A DNA stretch of 22,720 bases from Rheinheimera sp. Its GTDB lineage: Bacteria > Pseudomonadota > Gammaproteobacteria > Enterobacterales > Alteromonadaceae. The DNA lies in NCBI GenBank assembly GCA_003482455.1, contig DMYW01000001.1, positions 22,857-45,576 of the forward strand. The letters are read 5' to 3'. The notes below the pieces were generated by a model that saw only the letters and a program-made list of their open reading frames with translations, ran no database searches and had not been told where the DNA came from. This document shows positions 16,196-22,720 of this stretch, one piece after another; position 1 is the first letter of the stretch; each line of letters starts with the position of its first letter. A program made the position numbers and the translations under genes.

Positions 16196-16224
16196 TTGCA
16201 AATCATTGATCCCGTGGTTAGTAT
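16196..16224 (+). promoter_or_regulatory. putative sigma-70 promoter of the 16258 gene
   Basis: TTGCAA (16196-16201, 4 of 6) and TAGTAT (16219-16224, 4 of 6) are separated by exactly 17 bp. Transcription would start near 16231. The left arm of a 9-bp inverted repeat overlaps the spacer and the first -10 base. Confidence 0.45.
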
Positions 16225-16250
16225 GCAAAGAAAACGACACGAACCACGGG
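16211..16250 (+). promoter_or_regulatory. inverted repeat over promoter and RBS
   Basis: CCCGTGGTT (16211-16219) and AACCACGGG (16242-16250) form a perfect 9-bp inverted repeat with 22 bp between. The right arm contains most of the GGGGA ribosome-binding site (16248-16252) of the next gene. It may be an operator, or a hairpin that hides the ribosome-binding site in read-through mRNA from lpxL. Confidence 0.55.
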
Positions 16251-16257
16251 GACTTCG

Positions 16258-16902
16258 ATGGGATTTTGGATTAAACATATAGTCGCAGCAGTCGCGCTAA
16301 TCATTCTGGCGTTTGTGATCTTGGTCCATCCCGAGTGGATTGGCTTAGTCACGTCAAGCAGTAACGGTACGCCTGCAGCAACTCAGTCATCCATCCCCCG
16401 CTCTTCTGCGGCGCAGAAGTTCACGACTTTTTATGAGCAGCTTCGTTATTCACTCGACAGTGCCGGCGAGCGCTCCAAAGAATTTATCGTCGAATTGCCT
16501 GACACTAGTGGCGACTTACAACAACAACTGACCCAACGCTCGAGCTCTGTCAATGCCTTGCCAGAGAATTGGAAAACCGAGCCGACCACACGCAAATTCA
16601 GCGAAGGCAGCAAAGTGCGTGAGCAAATGATGGCATACGCTAAGTCTGAAGGCATTGATTTGTATTGGACTTTGCCGCGCGACTATATCGTCAAACACTA
16701 TTTCGAAAGCAACGAAGATTATCTGAATACCTTGCGCGACGTGGTTGGCGCCATTTCCAGTGATTTTGAAAATCCGGTCGGTGTGTATTTTTGTCCAAAA
16801 GAACGTGCGGCCGTGGTCACCGACAAATTGAACGAACATCTGCTCCACAACTGTCGACAACTGAATGCTGACGTCGACTTGACGAAGAAGAAGAAAAACT
16901 AA
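16258..16902 (+). CDS. membrane-anchored protein, possible TcpQ-like domain
   Basis: Not recognised with certainty. The 214-aa protein has one N-terminal TM helix (about 6-27) and no obvious cleavage site. A Ser/Thr-rich linker (about 32-55) leads into a soluble periplasmic part. Residues about 113-200 (LREQMMAYAKSEGIDLYWTL ... FENPVGVYFCPKERAAVV) follow the pattern of the TcpQ/PilL N-terminal domain. That pattern is a helix, then a G-x-x-L-x-W strand, a second helix, then a V-x-V strand; this is my reading, not a verified hit. Cys179 and Cys199 could form a disulphide. The C-terminus is KKKKN. The ATG at 16258 has GGGGA, partly inside the inverted repeat. It follows lpxL by 72 bp and converges with glnE. 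A pilus or envelope role is possible but unproven. Confidence 0.75.
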   Translation: MGFWIKHIVAAVALIILAFVILVHPEWIGLVTSSSNGTPAATQSSIPRSSAAQKFTTFYEQLRYSLDSAGERSKEFIVELPDTSGDLQQQLTQRSSSVNALPENWKTEPTTRKFSEGSKVREQMMAYAKSEGIDLYWTLPRDYIVKHYFESNEDYLNTLRDVVGAISSDFENPVGVYFCPKERAAVVTDKLNEHLLHNCRQLNADVDLTKKKKN

Positions 16903-16926
16903 AGGACGCCGCAGTGTCCTTTAGTT
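16886..16926 (-). terminator. terminator of glnE, overlapping the convergent gene
   Basis: An 11-bp stem (16897-16907 with 16916-16926, around an 8-nt loop) lies 12 bp past the glnE stop. On the - strand it is followed by TTTTTCTTCTTC. On the + strand there is no T run, but the stem contains the stop codon of the 16258 gene. The T run is the complement of that gene's Lys codons. Confidence 0.8.
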
Positions 16927-16938
16927 GGCGAACCGCAA

Positions 16939-19758
16939 CTACTCGCTAAACACCTTAGCCCAGCATTGCTCGACCGCTTGCACAGCCTCCGTCACATCCA
17001 CATCTGCCGACAAATCGGCGGGCTGCAATGTGCTTCTGTGACTAATGCCACGTAGTTGCTGATATGCCTGCTGCAGCTGTTGCGCTTCGTCTAAGCCCAT
17101 CAAGCCACTGGCCGCCGCCGCGTCCAAAATCCGAATATTGTCCGGATATTCGTACAACGCAGGATAAGTCGCACTGTACCCCAGCACTAAGTACTGACTG
17201 ATAAATTCCAGATCAACCACGCCACCGCTGCGATGCTTCACTTCGGTGTTTTGCACGCCATGATGGTCACGGAGCTTTTGTCGCATGTTGGTAACTTCAA
17301 GTTTTAATGCTGCGAGATCTCGTGTTTTACCTAAAATTTCACTGCGGATCGCTGCGAAATCTTGCTGAATCGACGCTTCACCATAAATCAATCGCGTCCG
17401 CACCAAGGCTTGATGTTCCCAAGTCCAAGCTTCGTTACGCAAGTAATCGCCGTACGTATTGACGTGGACAGTTAACAAACCGGCGCTGCCAGAGGGGCGC
17501 AAACGCGTATCGACGTCATACAACACGCCACTGGCGGTGCGTGTGGTGAAAATGTGCAAAATCCGCTGCACCAGCTTTAAATAAAACTGTCGCGAGTCGA
17601 TGCTACGCTCGCCAGTTGTCGGTGCCAACGAATCACACTGATGGATAAACACCAAGTCGAGATCTGAACCATACCCGAGCTCCAAACCACCGAGTTTACC
17701 GTAGGCGATCACACCAAACTTTTTATCCGACCCTGGGCCTGTGCCTTGCGGATAGCCGTATTTATCGACCATCTGTTGCCAGGAGATCTCCACGACCTTG
17801 GCCACCAGCGCTTCGGCTAACCAGGTTAAGTGATCAGAGACTTTCATCAGCGGTAAAATGCCAGTGATATCGGCGGCGGCAATCCGCAGTTGTTGCGCTT
17901 GCTTATATTGGCGCAGGCTTTCCATCACCAGTTCTAAATCATCTTCTGGCACTCGCAACATTTGCACGCGCAGCCGGTCTTGATAATCCGCCACAGTCGC
18001 CACGCGGTACAGCTGCTCGGGGTCAATCAGCTCATCAAGTAGCATCGGATACCGCGCTAAATGCTCGCTGAGCCAGCCGCTGCGACCACAGAGTTTGACC
18101 AACTGCTGCAGCGCTGGTGGGTTTTCAAATAGCAGCTCCAAATACGCCGTGCGGCTAACGATTTGCCGAAACACCGTCAGCACGCGCTTGGTCACTTCAC
18201 TGCCCACCCGCTCGCGCTCAATAAAACACAACAAGACTGGCACTAACTTGGCCAGCAGCTCGCGACCGCGCGGCCCCATGCTGCGTTTTTGGCAATCTTG
18301 GCGGAATTGCTGTAACTGCGTGACCAACAACAGTGCATCATCAGCTGATAACCACTCTAGATGGTCGGCCAATTCGGCCGCTTGTTGCTCGCTGTCCCAT
18401 AACAAACGCCCCAGCGCTAACTCTTTCTGGTCACTTTGCTCTTCAGCAGCGATGACTAAACGAAATTGCTGGTGGATCCGCGCCATAGCGGCATCAATGC
18501 GCTGGAGTAACGCGGGCCAGGACGCCTCGCCACACGCCAGCGCCAAACGTTGCCGCGTCAAGGTGTCACTGGGCAAGGTTTGGGTCTGTTGATCATCAAT
18601 ACCCTGCAGCTGATGTTCTACTTTGCGCAGCCACAGATAATCTTGTTTAAGTGCCGCGCCAACATCGGCTTCGAGCAACTGCTCTGTCACTAGCGCTGCA
18701 AATGCCGCAAAAATTGATGGCTTTTGTAGCGCAGGGATGCGGCCGCCGCGGATCAGTTGCAAGGTTTGAATAACAAATTCGACTTCACGAATACCACCGG
18801 CGCCCAGTTTGATGTTATCGACCCGATTGCGCCGGCGGTTTTCTTGTTCAATCAGTTGTTTCATGCGGCGCAGCGATTCAATCGCCGAGAAGTCGATGTA
18901 ACGCCGGTAAACAAACGGTCGCAACATGCTGTTGAGTTCAGCACTGTAATGACCGTCAGGGTTAAGCACGCGGGCCTTGAGCATGGCATACCGTTCCCAG
19001 TCGCGGCCTTGTTCTTGGTAATACTCCTCAAACGCGGCAAAGCTGATCACCAAGGGGCCGCTATCGCCAAAAGGTCGCAGCCGCATATCGACACGATAGA
19101 CAAAACCGTCGGCGGTATTTTGGTTCAGCAGTTGGATCAGCTTTTGGCCAAGCTTGGTGTAAAACTGCGAGTTTTCAGTGCTGCGCCGCCCGCCCGATGT
19201 ATCGCCGTTTTTTGGATAGATAAAAATCAGGTCGATGTCCGAGGAAAAATTCAACTCGCCACCGCCAAGTTTGCCCATGCCCAGCACCAGCAGTGGCATT
19301 GGCGTGCCATCGCTATCCAGCGGAGCGCCCCACTGCGCAGTCAATTCTTGCCATGCCCATTGATAGGCCGCGTTGATGGTCTCGTCCGCTAACGCCGACA
19401 CTTGTGCCAGCGAGGTTTCAATCGGTTGTTGGCGCAGCACGTCGTCGGCAAGGATTTGGCACAGCACCGCATTGCGGTAACGCCTCAGCGACCGCATCGC
19501 TTGCGCCTCTGGCAGACCATCCAGCAGCAACGTCGGCCGGTTGGTCTGGTTGCCGTGTAAAAACGCTGGCAACAATTCGGGTTGTTGCTTGAGCGTGCGC
19601 ATCGCAAACGGACTGGCGATCGCCAAAGGCGCCAGCGCCGCCACCGTTTGATCATCCAAAGACAATGCATCTTTGAGCAACGTCAGTTCACGGCTGAACT
19701 CATCCGCGCTGGCGGCATCAAATAACGGCTGCAGCCGCGACAATAAAAGATCAGACAT
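16939..19758 (-). CDS. glnE: bifunctional glutamine synthetase adenylyltransferase/deadenylylase
   Basis: GlnE adds AMP to glutamine synthetase when nitrogen is plentiful and removes it, controlled by PII, when nitrogen is scarce. The 939-aa protein has the family's two nucleotidyltransferase domains. The N-terminal deadenylylase has GMGKLGGGELN at 160-170 and SDIDLIF at 173-179 (catalytic Asp174, Asp176). The C-terminal adenylyltransferase has GKLGGLELGYGSDLDLVF, with Asp699 and Asp701. VDMRLRPFGDSG and VDTRLRPSGSAG are the matching downstream blocks. The length is normal (E. coli 946). The ATG at 19758 has AGGA overlapping the TAG stop of ygiF, 8 bp upstream, so coupling is likely. It has its own terminator. 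In E. coli glnE also follows ygiF. Confidence 0.97.
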   Translation of the reverse strand: MSDLLLSRLQPLFDAASADEFSRELTLLKDALSLDDQTVAALAPLAIASPFAMRTLKQQPELLPAFLHGNQTNRPTLLLDGLPEAQAMRSLRRYRNAVLCQILADDVLRQQPIETSLAQVSALADETINAAYQWAWQELTAQWGAPLDSDGTPMPLLVLGMGKLGGGELNFSSDIDLIFIYPKNGDTSGGRRSTENSQFYTKLGQKLIQLLNQNTADGFVYRVDMRLRPFGDSGPLVISFAAFEEYYQEQGRDWERYAMLKARVLNPDGHYSAELNSMLRPFVYRRYIDFSAIESLRRMKQLIEQENRRRNRVDNIKLGAGGIREVEFVIQTLQLIRGGRIPALQKPSIFAAFAALVTEQLLEADVGAALKQDYLWLRKVEHQLQGIDDQQTQTLPSDTLTRQRLALACGEASWPALLQRIDAAMARIHQQFRLVIAAEEQSDQKELALGRLLWDSEQQAAELADHLEWLSADDALLLVTQLQQFRQDCQKRSMGPRGRELLAKLVPVLLCFIERERVGSEVTKRVLTVFRQIVSRTAYLELLFENPPALQQLVKLCGRSGWLSEHLARYPMLLDELIDPEQLYRVATVADYQDRLRVQMLRVPEDDLELVMESLRQYKQAQQLRIAAADITGILPLMKVSDHLTWLAEALVAKVVEISWQQMVDKYGYPQGTGPGSDKKFGVIAYGKLGGLELGYGSDLDLVFIHQCDSLAPTTGERSIDSRQFYLKLVQRILHIFTTRTASGVLYDVDTRLRPSGSAGLLTVHVNTYGDYLRNEAWTWEHQALVRTRLIYGEASIQQDFAAIRSEILGKTRDLAALKLEVTNMRQKLRDHHGVQNTEVKHRSGGVVDLEFISQYLVLGYSATYPALYEYPDNIRILDAAAASGLMGLDEAQQLQQAYQQLRGISHRSTLQPADLSADVDVTEAVQAVEQCWAKVFSE

Positions 19759-19766
19759 AGCAGGTC

Positions 19767-20633
19767 CTACAAACTTAGTTGAGCGCGTGTGTATTCAAGC
19801 AGCCATAATTGCCGCGCCGTTGGATTGGTGGCCAATTCCGCCGTGTGACGCAGCGCCGCCGGCAAGGTGTCATCCATCTGGGCACGATGAGCCAGCAAAT
19901 CCCAGCCTTGATCCGCTGAGAGTTCCTGTTGATACGCCAACAACTGGTTGGTAAGCACGGCGTTGACCAACTCGCTCAAGGGTTGCTCCGGGCTCACATC
20001 ACGCCACGTCAGCGGTTGTTGTTGCGCCAGTCGATAACCGCGTTCAGCTTTGGACTGAAACCCAGCCAGCAGCGGTAATTGCCGCACTAACTCGCCAGCC
20101 AGCACAAACAGTTGCTGCGCATCGCCTTCGAGTAATTCCAATTCAAGTTCCGCAATGGGCTCTTGTCGGCCTTGCGCCAGCACCATACCGACATCCAGCA
20201 CCAGTTCTACGCGAGTGCCATCGCGCACTATGACGGCTTTGCGGCGCTGAAAATCAGTGCGAAACACTTCTTGCAGCGCTTGCTGCAACAAAGCGACATC
20301 CGTATGCTCGGGCCAGATTTCGCTTGGAAATGCCGCGAGTTTAGGTGTTACGCCATCGCACGGCAGGTTGTATTCAGGCCGCACATGCACAGCGCCTTGT
20401 TGTTGACCCGAGAGTTTAATGGTTTGTTCAAATTTGCCTTGTTTGCAGCGGGTACGCAGGCCAGCATCATGGCGACGAAACCACAGATCCGGGGTTTCAA
20501 AATAAGCATTTAGCAAGGCAACCGGCCCTGACAAACTCGCCTGTTGCTGTGCCAAAAATTGCTCAAGCAAAGCGGTTACCGCCGTCACATCGTTGCTGGC
20601 CACAACCAGTTTTAATTCAATTTCCAAAGCCAT
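19767..20633 (-). CDS. ygiF: CYTH-domain inorganic triphosphatase (YgiF-like)
   Basis: YgiF hydrolyses inorganic triphosphate with divalent metal. The CYTH signature ExExK is at the start (E4, E6, K8 in EIELK). Following blocks fit the tunnel fold: YFETPDLWFRRHDAGLRTR, KQTIKL-type, and ELELELLEGD. The 288-aa protein is far shorter than E. coli YgiF (433 aa, CYTH plus CHAD). The CYTH part ends near residue 200. The last ~85 residues begin like the first CHAD helix (ELVNAVLTNQLLAYQQEL) and then stop, so CHAD is absent or a remnant. The ATG at 20633 has a weak GAGAA upstream. It is the first gene of the ygiF-glnE pair and divergent from ygiM, as in E. coli. Confidence 0.88.
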   Translation of the reverse strand: MALEIELKLVVASNDVTAVTALLEQFLAQQQASLSGPVALLNAYFETPDLWFRRHDAGLRTRCKQGKFEQTIKLSGQQQGAVHVRPEYNLPCDGVTPKLAAFPSEIWPEHTDVALLQQALQEVFRTDFQRRKAVIVRDGTRVELVLDVGMVLAQGRQEPIAELELELLEGDAQQLFVLAGELVRQLPLLAGFQSKAERGYRLAQQQPLTWRDVSPEQPLSELVNAVLTNQLLAYQQELSADQGWDLLAHRAQMDDTLPAALRHTAELATNPTARQLWLLEYTRAQLSL

Positions 20634-20768
20634 GTTACGCAGTTCTCATGTCACCGGTCGCAGCGCAAACTAGGCAATACACGCCGTGTTGCCTGCGACA
20701 TTTATTAAAAAGCAGGAGGATATTGCCGAACCTTAGAAGATACGCCCTTGAGCGGCAAGTGTTTTTGC

Positions 20769-20797
20769 TTGTCAAACCCCGGTTCACTCCCTATGAT
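20769..20797 (+). promoter_or_regulatory. sigma-70 promoter of ygiM
   Basis: TTGTCA (20769-20774, 5 of 6) and TATGAT (20792-20797, 5 of 6) are separated by exactly 17 bp. Predicted start is near 20804, 35 bp before the ygiM ATG. This is the best promoter match in the window. Confidence 0.75.
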
Positions 20798-20838
20798 CTG
20801 GGCAATCTTTTGCCATTTAACCGAGTTGTAGGTGAGTT

Positions 20839-21507
20839 ATGTCGCAGGTTTGTCGTTTGGTCGCTTTGTCTGGCCTTCTTTTCGCTTCACAGGTCTTCGC
20901 TCAAGAAGCGCCGCAAACACAAACAACCAACGCGGCCAGCGCACCACAAACCACCACGGCAACGCCAACAACCGACAAACCTAGCTTGGAAAAAGCCGGT
21001 TTTATCGTCGATTCATTGTCGACAGCACTGCGCTCAGGCCCTGGCAACGAGTACCGCACCATTTCTAGTATTCGTTCAGGTGAAGCCGTCACTGTGATTG
21101 GCGACAACCCAGCAAACGGCTTTTTGAAAATTCGCGATATTCAAGGCAACGAAGGTTGGTTAGCCGGCGACTACGTCACCTTTACCGCCAGCCCGAAAGC
21201 CAATTTAGAAGCATTAAAACAACAGCTGAGCCAACAAGAAATGATGGTGGCGCAGTTCGACCAAGAACGGCAACAACTACAAGCGGCAGTGACGAAAGCA
21301 GAAACTGAGCGGGACGAAGCCATCAAAAACGCAGAACTGGCGAAAAAAACCGCAGAGCAACTGACGGCTCGTTTAGCTGAAGAAAACCCAGAATTACTGA
21401 ACAACAAAATGGTGATTGGCGGCGGCATTTTAGGCGCGGGTTTGTTGCTAGGCCTGATTTTACCGGCCATTATGCCGCGTCGTCGTCGCAACGACCGTTG
21501 GATGTAA
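20839..21507 (+). CDS. ygiM: SH3-domain, membrane-anchored protein (YgiM family)
   Basis: Family TIGR04211 (SH3 and anchor domain); exact role unknown, probably envelope-related. The 222-aa protein has a signal peptide (1-21, cut at VFA-QEAP) and a Thr/Ala/Gln low-complexity stretch (about 24-47). A bacterial SH3 domain spans about 53-118 (LRSGPGNEY at 64-72, GNEGWLAGDYV near 103-113). A coiled coil (about 121-182) is followed by a C-terminal TM helix (about 191-212) and a basic tail PRRRRNDRWM. The domain order equals E. coli YgiM (206 aa). The ATG at 20839 has AGG 6 bp upstream. It is monocistronic, with a near-consensus promoter and a strong terminator. In E. coli cca follows; here it does not. 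Confidence 0.92.
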   Translation: MSQVCRLVALSGLLFASQVFAQEAPQTQTTNAASAPQTTTATPTTDKPSLEKAGFIVDSLSTALRSGPGNEYRTISSIRSGEAVTVIGDNPANGFLKIRDIQGNEGWLAGDYVTFTASPKANLEALKQQLSQQEMMVAQFDQERQQLQAAVTKAETERDEAIKNAELAKKTAEQLTARLAEENPELLNNKMVIGGGILGAGLLLGLILPAIMPRRRRNDRWM

Positions 21508-21566
21508 ATCACAGCTTGTTGTCGCCGGAGTGACCGCAGTCAACTGTGTACGACAACCGACAATAC

Positions 21567-21598
21567 ACAAAGGGAGCCTTGGCTCCCTTTGTTTTTTC
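21567..21598 (+). terminator. rho-independent terminator of ygiM
   Basis: The two 11-bp flanks AAAGGGAGC / GCTCCCTTT, extended by ACA/TGT, pair across the CTTG loop (21567-21592). TTTTTT follows. It is the strongest terminator in the window, 60 bp after ygiM. The - strand side has only TT, so the next - strand gene is not clearly stopped by it. Confidence 0.92.
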
Positions 21599-21625
21599 TC
21601 CACAATTCGACGCTTCGGTTTGACC

Positions 21626-22222
21626 TTACGCCGCCTGGAATACTGGTTTCGGCGTTGTTGGCGTAGTGGCTTGTTTTGCCACTTCAAGGCGCCAGCGGCG
21701 CTCCAGCAGTGGGATGCTAAAGGCGTAACACACCACCACAATCAGCGGTTGTAACCAAAAACTTTCTTGCGGTGCCAATACATACGCTGCAGTACAGGCC
21801 GCTGTACGTACAATCGCATGCACAATCGCCACTGGCGCGCCGACGATGGCACCATACACCAACCACATCAAGCCCGTTTGCACTGCCACCGCAAATGGCA
21901 AGGCCAGATAGTTTTCTAAGAAAAACGGAATGGTCACGGCATACACCAAAAACGCCATGCCGACGCCCGATAAAAACAGCGTTTCAAAGAAATTGCGTTC
22001 GGCTTTCTTTTTAAAGCTGATGTTTTCGCCAGTCAGGCGAGAAACTGCCATCGCCAAATAAACAATCGACCCAGTGCCAATAAACACCGCCATCACTTGT
22101 TGATACGGCGTCAGCACGAATGACAATAAGCCAATCAGGGTCCACACCAGCATGCCCGACAGCGGCATGGCTAAGCCACGTTGGGCGCGGAATTCTTGTA
22201 ATTGTTGGTCAAGTGTTTTCAT
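21626..22222 (-). CDS. six-TM membrane protein (DUF7010-like?)
   Basis: No confident family. The 198-aa protein has a polar N-terminus (MKTLDQQLQEFRAQRG) and about six TM helices. These are roughly at 20-37, 41-62, 79-101, 104-128, 131-150 and 155-173, and are followed by a Pro/Thr-rich tail. A charged loop (ENISFKKKAERN, 66-77) lies between helices 2 and 3. The pattern is reminiscent of the DUF7010 membrane proteins, but this is recall only. I chose the ATG at 22222 with AAGGAG 8 bp upstream; a longer frame to 22315 would cross the promoter region. It is convergent with ygiM and upstream of the repeat array. A TGTCA cluster and a -10-like CATACT (22251-22256) precede it. Function unknown. 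Confidence 0.8.
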   Translation of the reverse strand: MKTLDQQLQEFRAQRGLAMPLSGMLVWTLIGLLSFVLTPYQQVMAVFIGTGSIVYLAMAVSRLTGENISFKKKAERNFFETLFLSGVGMAFLVYAVTIPFFLENYLALPFAVAVQTGLMWLVYGAIVGAPVAIVHAIVRTAACTAAYVLAPQESFWLQPLIVVVCYAFSIPLLERRWRLEVAKQATTPTTPKPVFQAA

Positions 22223-22250
22223 GGTCCAGCTCCTTTGTGTTGATAGAGCC

Positions 22251-22256
22251 AGTATG
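22251..22256 (-). promoter_or_regulatory. -10-like box of the six-TM gene
   Basis: CATACT on the - strand is 4 of 6 to the -10 consensus, about 29 bp before the ATG. The -35 region is poor and GC-rich, as expected if an activator bound at the TGTCA cluster is needed. Confidence 0.35.
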
Positions 22257-22287
22257 GCGGCTACCCGCTTGCCGCGGCAGTGAGGTT

Positions 22288-22314
22288 TGTCACTGATGGG
22301 GGTGACATTTGTCA
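22288..22314. promoter_or_regulatory. TGTCA half-site cluster, operator-like
   Basis: Three TGTCA/TGACA half-sites: TGTCAC (22288-22293) inverted with GTGACA (22302-22307, 8-bp spacer), and TGACA-TT-TGTCA (22303-22314). TTTGTCA is also repeated directly 22 bp apart, two helical turns. It lies about 45-70 bp upstream of the predicted start of the six-TM gene, an activator position. The binding protein is unknown. Confidence 0.5.
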
Positions 22315-22329
22315 TTGGTTTTTTTTGTA

Positions 22330-22720
22330 TCGCAGGCTGGTTGTGCTGTTCTATAAAACTTATTTCGCCTTCGCGGCGAGCTTGTTTGCCTGCCGCAGGC
22401 TTAGTTTCGCACGCTGGTTGTGTTTTTTCTAAATGATTTTCGCCTGTGCGGCGAGCGTTTTAAAAGCTTTCGGCGTTGCCAAGGTACTTTCTTTGCGGGC
22501 ACGCCGATTGGATTTTAGCGTTTAAATGATTTTCGCCTGCGCGGCGAGCGCGTTTGCCTGCCGCAGGCGAGGTTTCGTACGCTGGTTCTGCTGTTCTAAA
22601 AAACTTTTTCGCCTACTCGGCGAGCGCGTTTGTTTTCAGCTCGCACGCTGGTTGTGTTTTTTTCTAAATGATTTTCGCCTGTGAGGCGAGCGTGCATGCT
22701 GCCGCAGGCGTGTCTTTCTT
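22330..22720. repeat. imperfect tandem palindromic repeat array
   Basis: The gene-free right edge carries four copies of a box like TCGCACGCTGGTTGTG (22330, 22407, 22575, 22641). It also has five TCGCC-5nt-GGCGA hairpins (22365-22379, 22440-22454, 22533-22547, 22609-22623, 22675-22689), spaced 66-93 bp. GCCTGCCGCAGGC palindromes occur at 22388-22400 and 22556-22568, with a decayed copy near 22700. The array runs past the window end. No coding frame, promoter or tRNA is supported in it. It resembles REP/BIME-like extragenic repeats. Confidence 0.85.
22471..22506. repeat. hairpin element with TACTTTCTTTGC loop
   Basis: CGGCGT-(T)-GCC at 22471-22480 pairs with GGCACGCCG at 22498-22506, with one bulged base. 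The loop carries TACTTTCTTTGC (22485-22496). It interrupts the spacing of the surrounding array (93 bp instead of 66-76). A TACTTTCTTTG core is familiar from dispersed extragenic repeats in related bacteria, by recall only. Confidence 0.5.

Noticed and set aside
18757..19392. 211-codon + strand frame inside glnE
   Set aside because: Antisense to the conserved N-terminal deadenylylase domain; no promoter or ribosome-binding site.
20549..21097. 182-codon + strand frame overlapping ygiF and ygiM
   Set aside because: It spans both promoters of the divergent pair and has no recognisable domain; ygiM in another frame is clearly real.
22330..22720. CRISPR array
   Set aside because: Repeats are imperfect, spacing varies (66-93 bp), the intervals are themselves similar, and no cas gene is present.

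Overview
The window looks like chromosomal core-genome DNA from a gammaproteobacterium of the Alteromonadales/Rheinheimera-Alishewanella type. This placement is inferred from Escherichia-like but diverged proteins and from gene order; no 16S or database search was possible. Coding density is high, and nearly every gene is a recognisable full-length housekeeping gene. Much of the order matches E. coli: holC-valS with rraB nearby, parC-plsC, parE-yqiA-cpdA-yqiB-nudF divergent from tolC, and glnE-ygiF divergent from ygiM.

Layout. 1-3463: a hairpin terminator closes an upstream gene (possibly pepA), then holC and valS run on the + strand into a strong terminator. 3408-3742 is gene-free and holds two terminators facing each other and a 15-bp tandem repeat. 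3743-5393: rraB and plsC on the - strand, each with its own terminator. 5394-13692: a long - strand run nudF-yqiB-cpdA-yqiA-parE-TPR protein-parC. It combines ADP-ribose and cAMP hydrolysis, an esterase and both topoisomerase IV subunits. A signal-peptide/TPR/coiled-coil/one-TM protein sits between the two topoisomerase genes. 13705-16902: + strand tolC, lpxL and an unrecognised membrane-anchored protein with a possible TcpQ-like domain; tolC and lpxL serve the outer membrane. 16939-20633: ygiF-glnE on the - strand (triphosphatase and control of glutamine synthetase). 20769-21598: ygiM with a near-consensus promoter and a strong terminator. 21626-22222: a - strand six-TM membrane protein with an operator-like cluster upstream. 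22330-22720: a gene-free array of imperfect palindromic repeats that runs off the window edge.

Themes. Topoisomerase IV (parE, parC), nitrogen control (glnE), cAMP and ADP-ribose turnover (cpdA, nudF), phospholipid and lipid A acylation (plsC, lpxL) and efflux (tolC) are all essential or near-essential functions. I see no phage, IS element, CRISPR array, toxin-antitoxin pair, tRNA or rRNA. The less expected material is the TPR protein inside the par operon, the protein after lpxL with its ribosome-binding site inside an inverted repeat, the TGTCA cluster upstream of the last gene, and the palindromic repeat array at the right edge. I did not find a clear new multi-gene defence or metabolic system.
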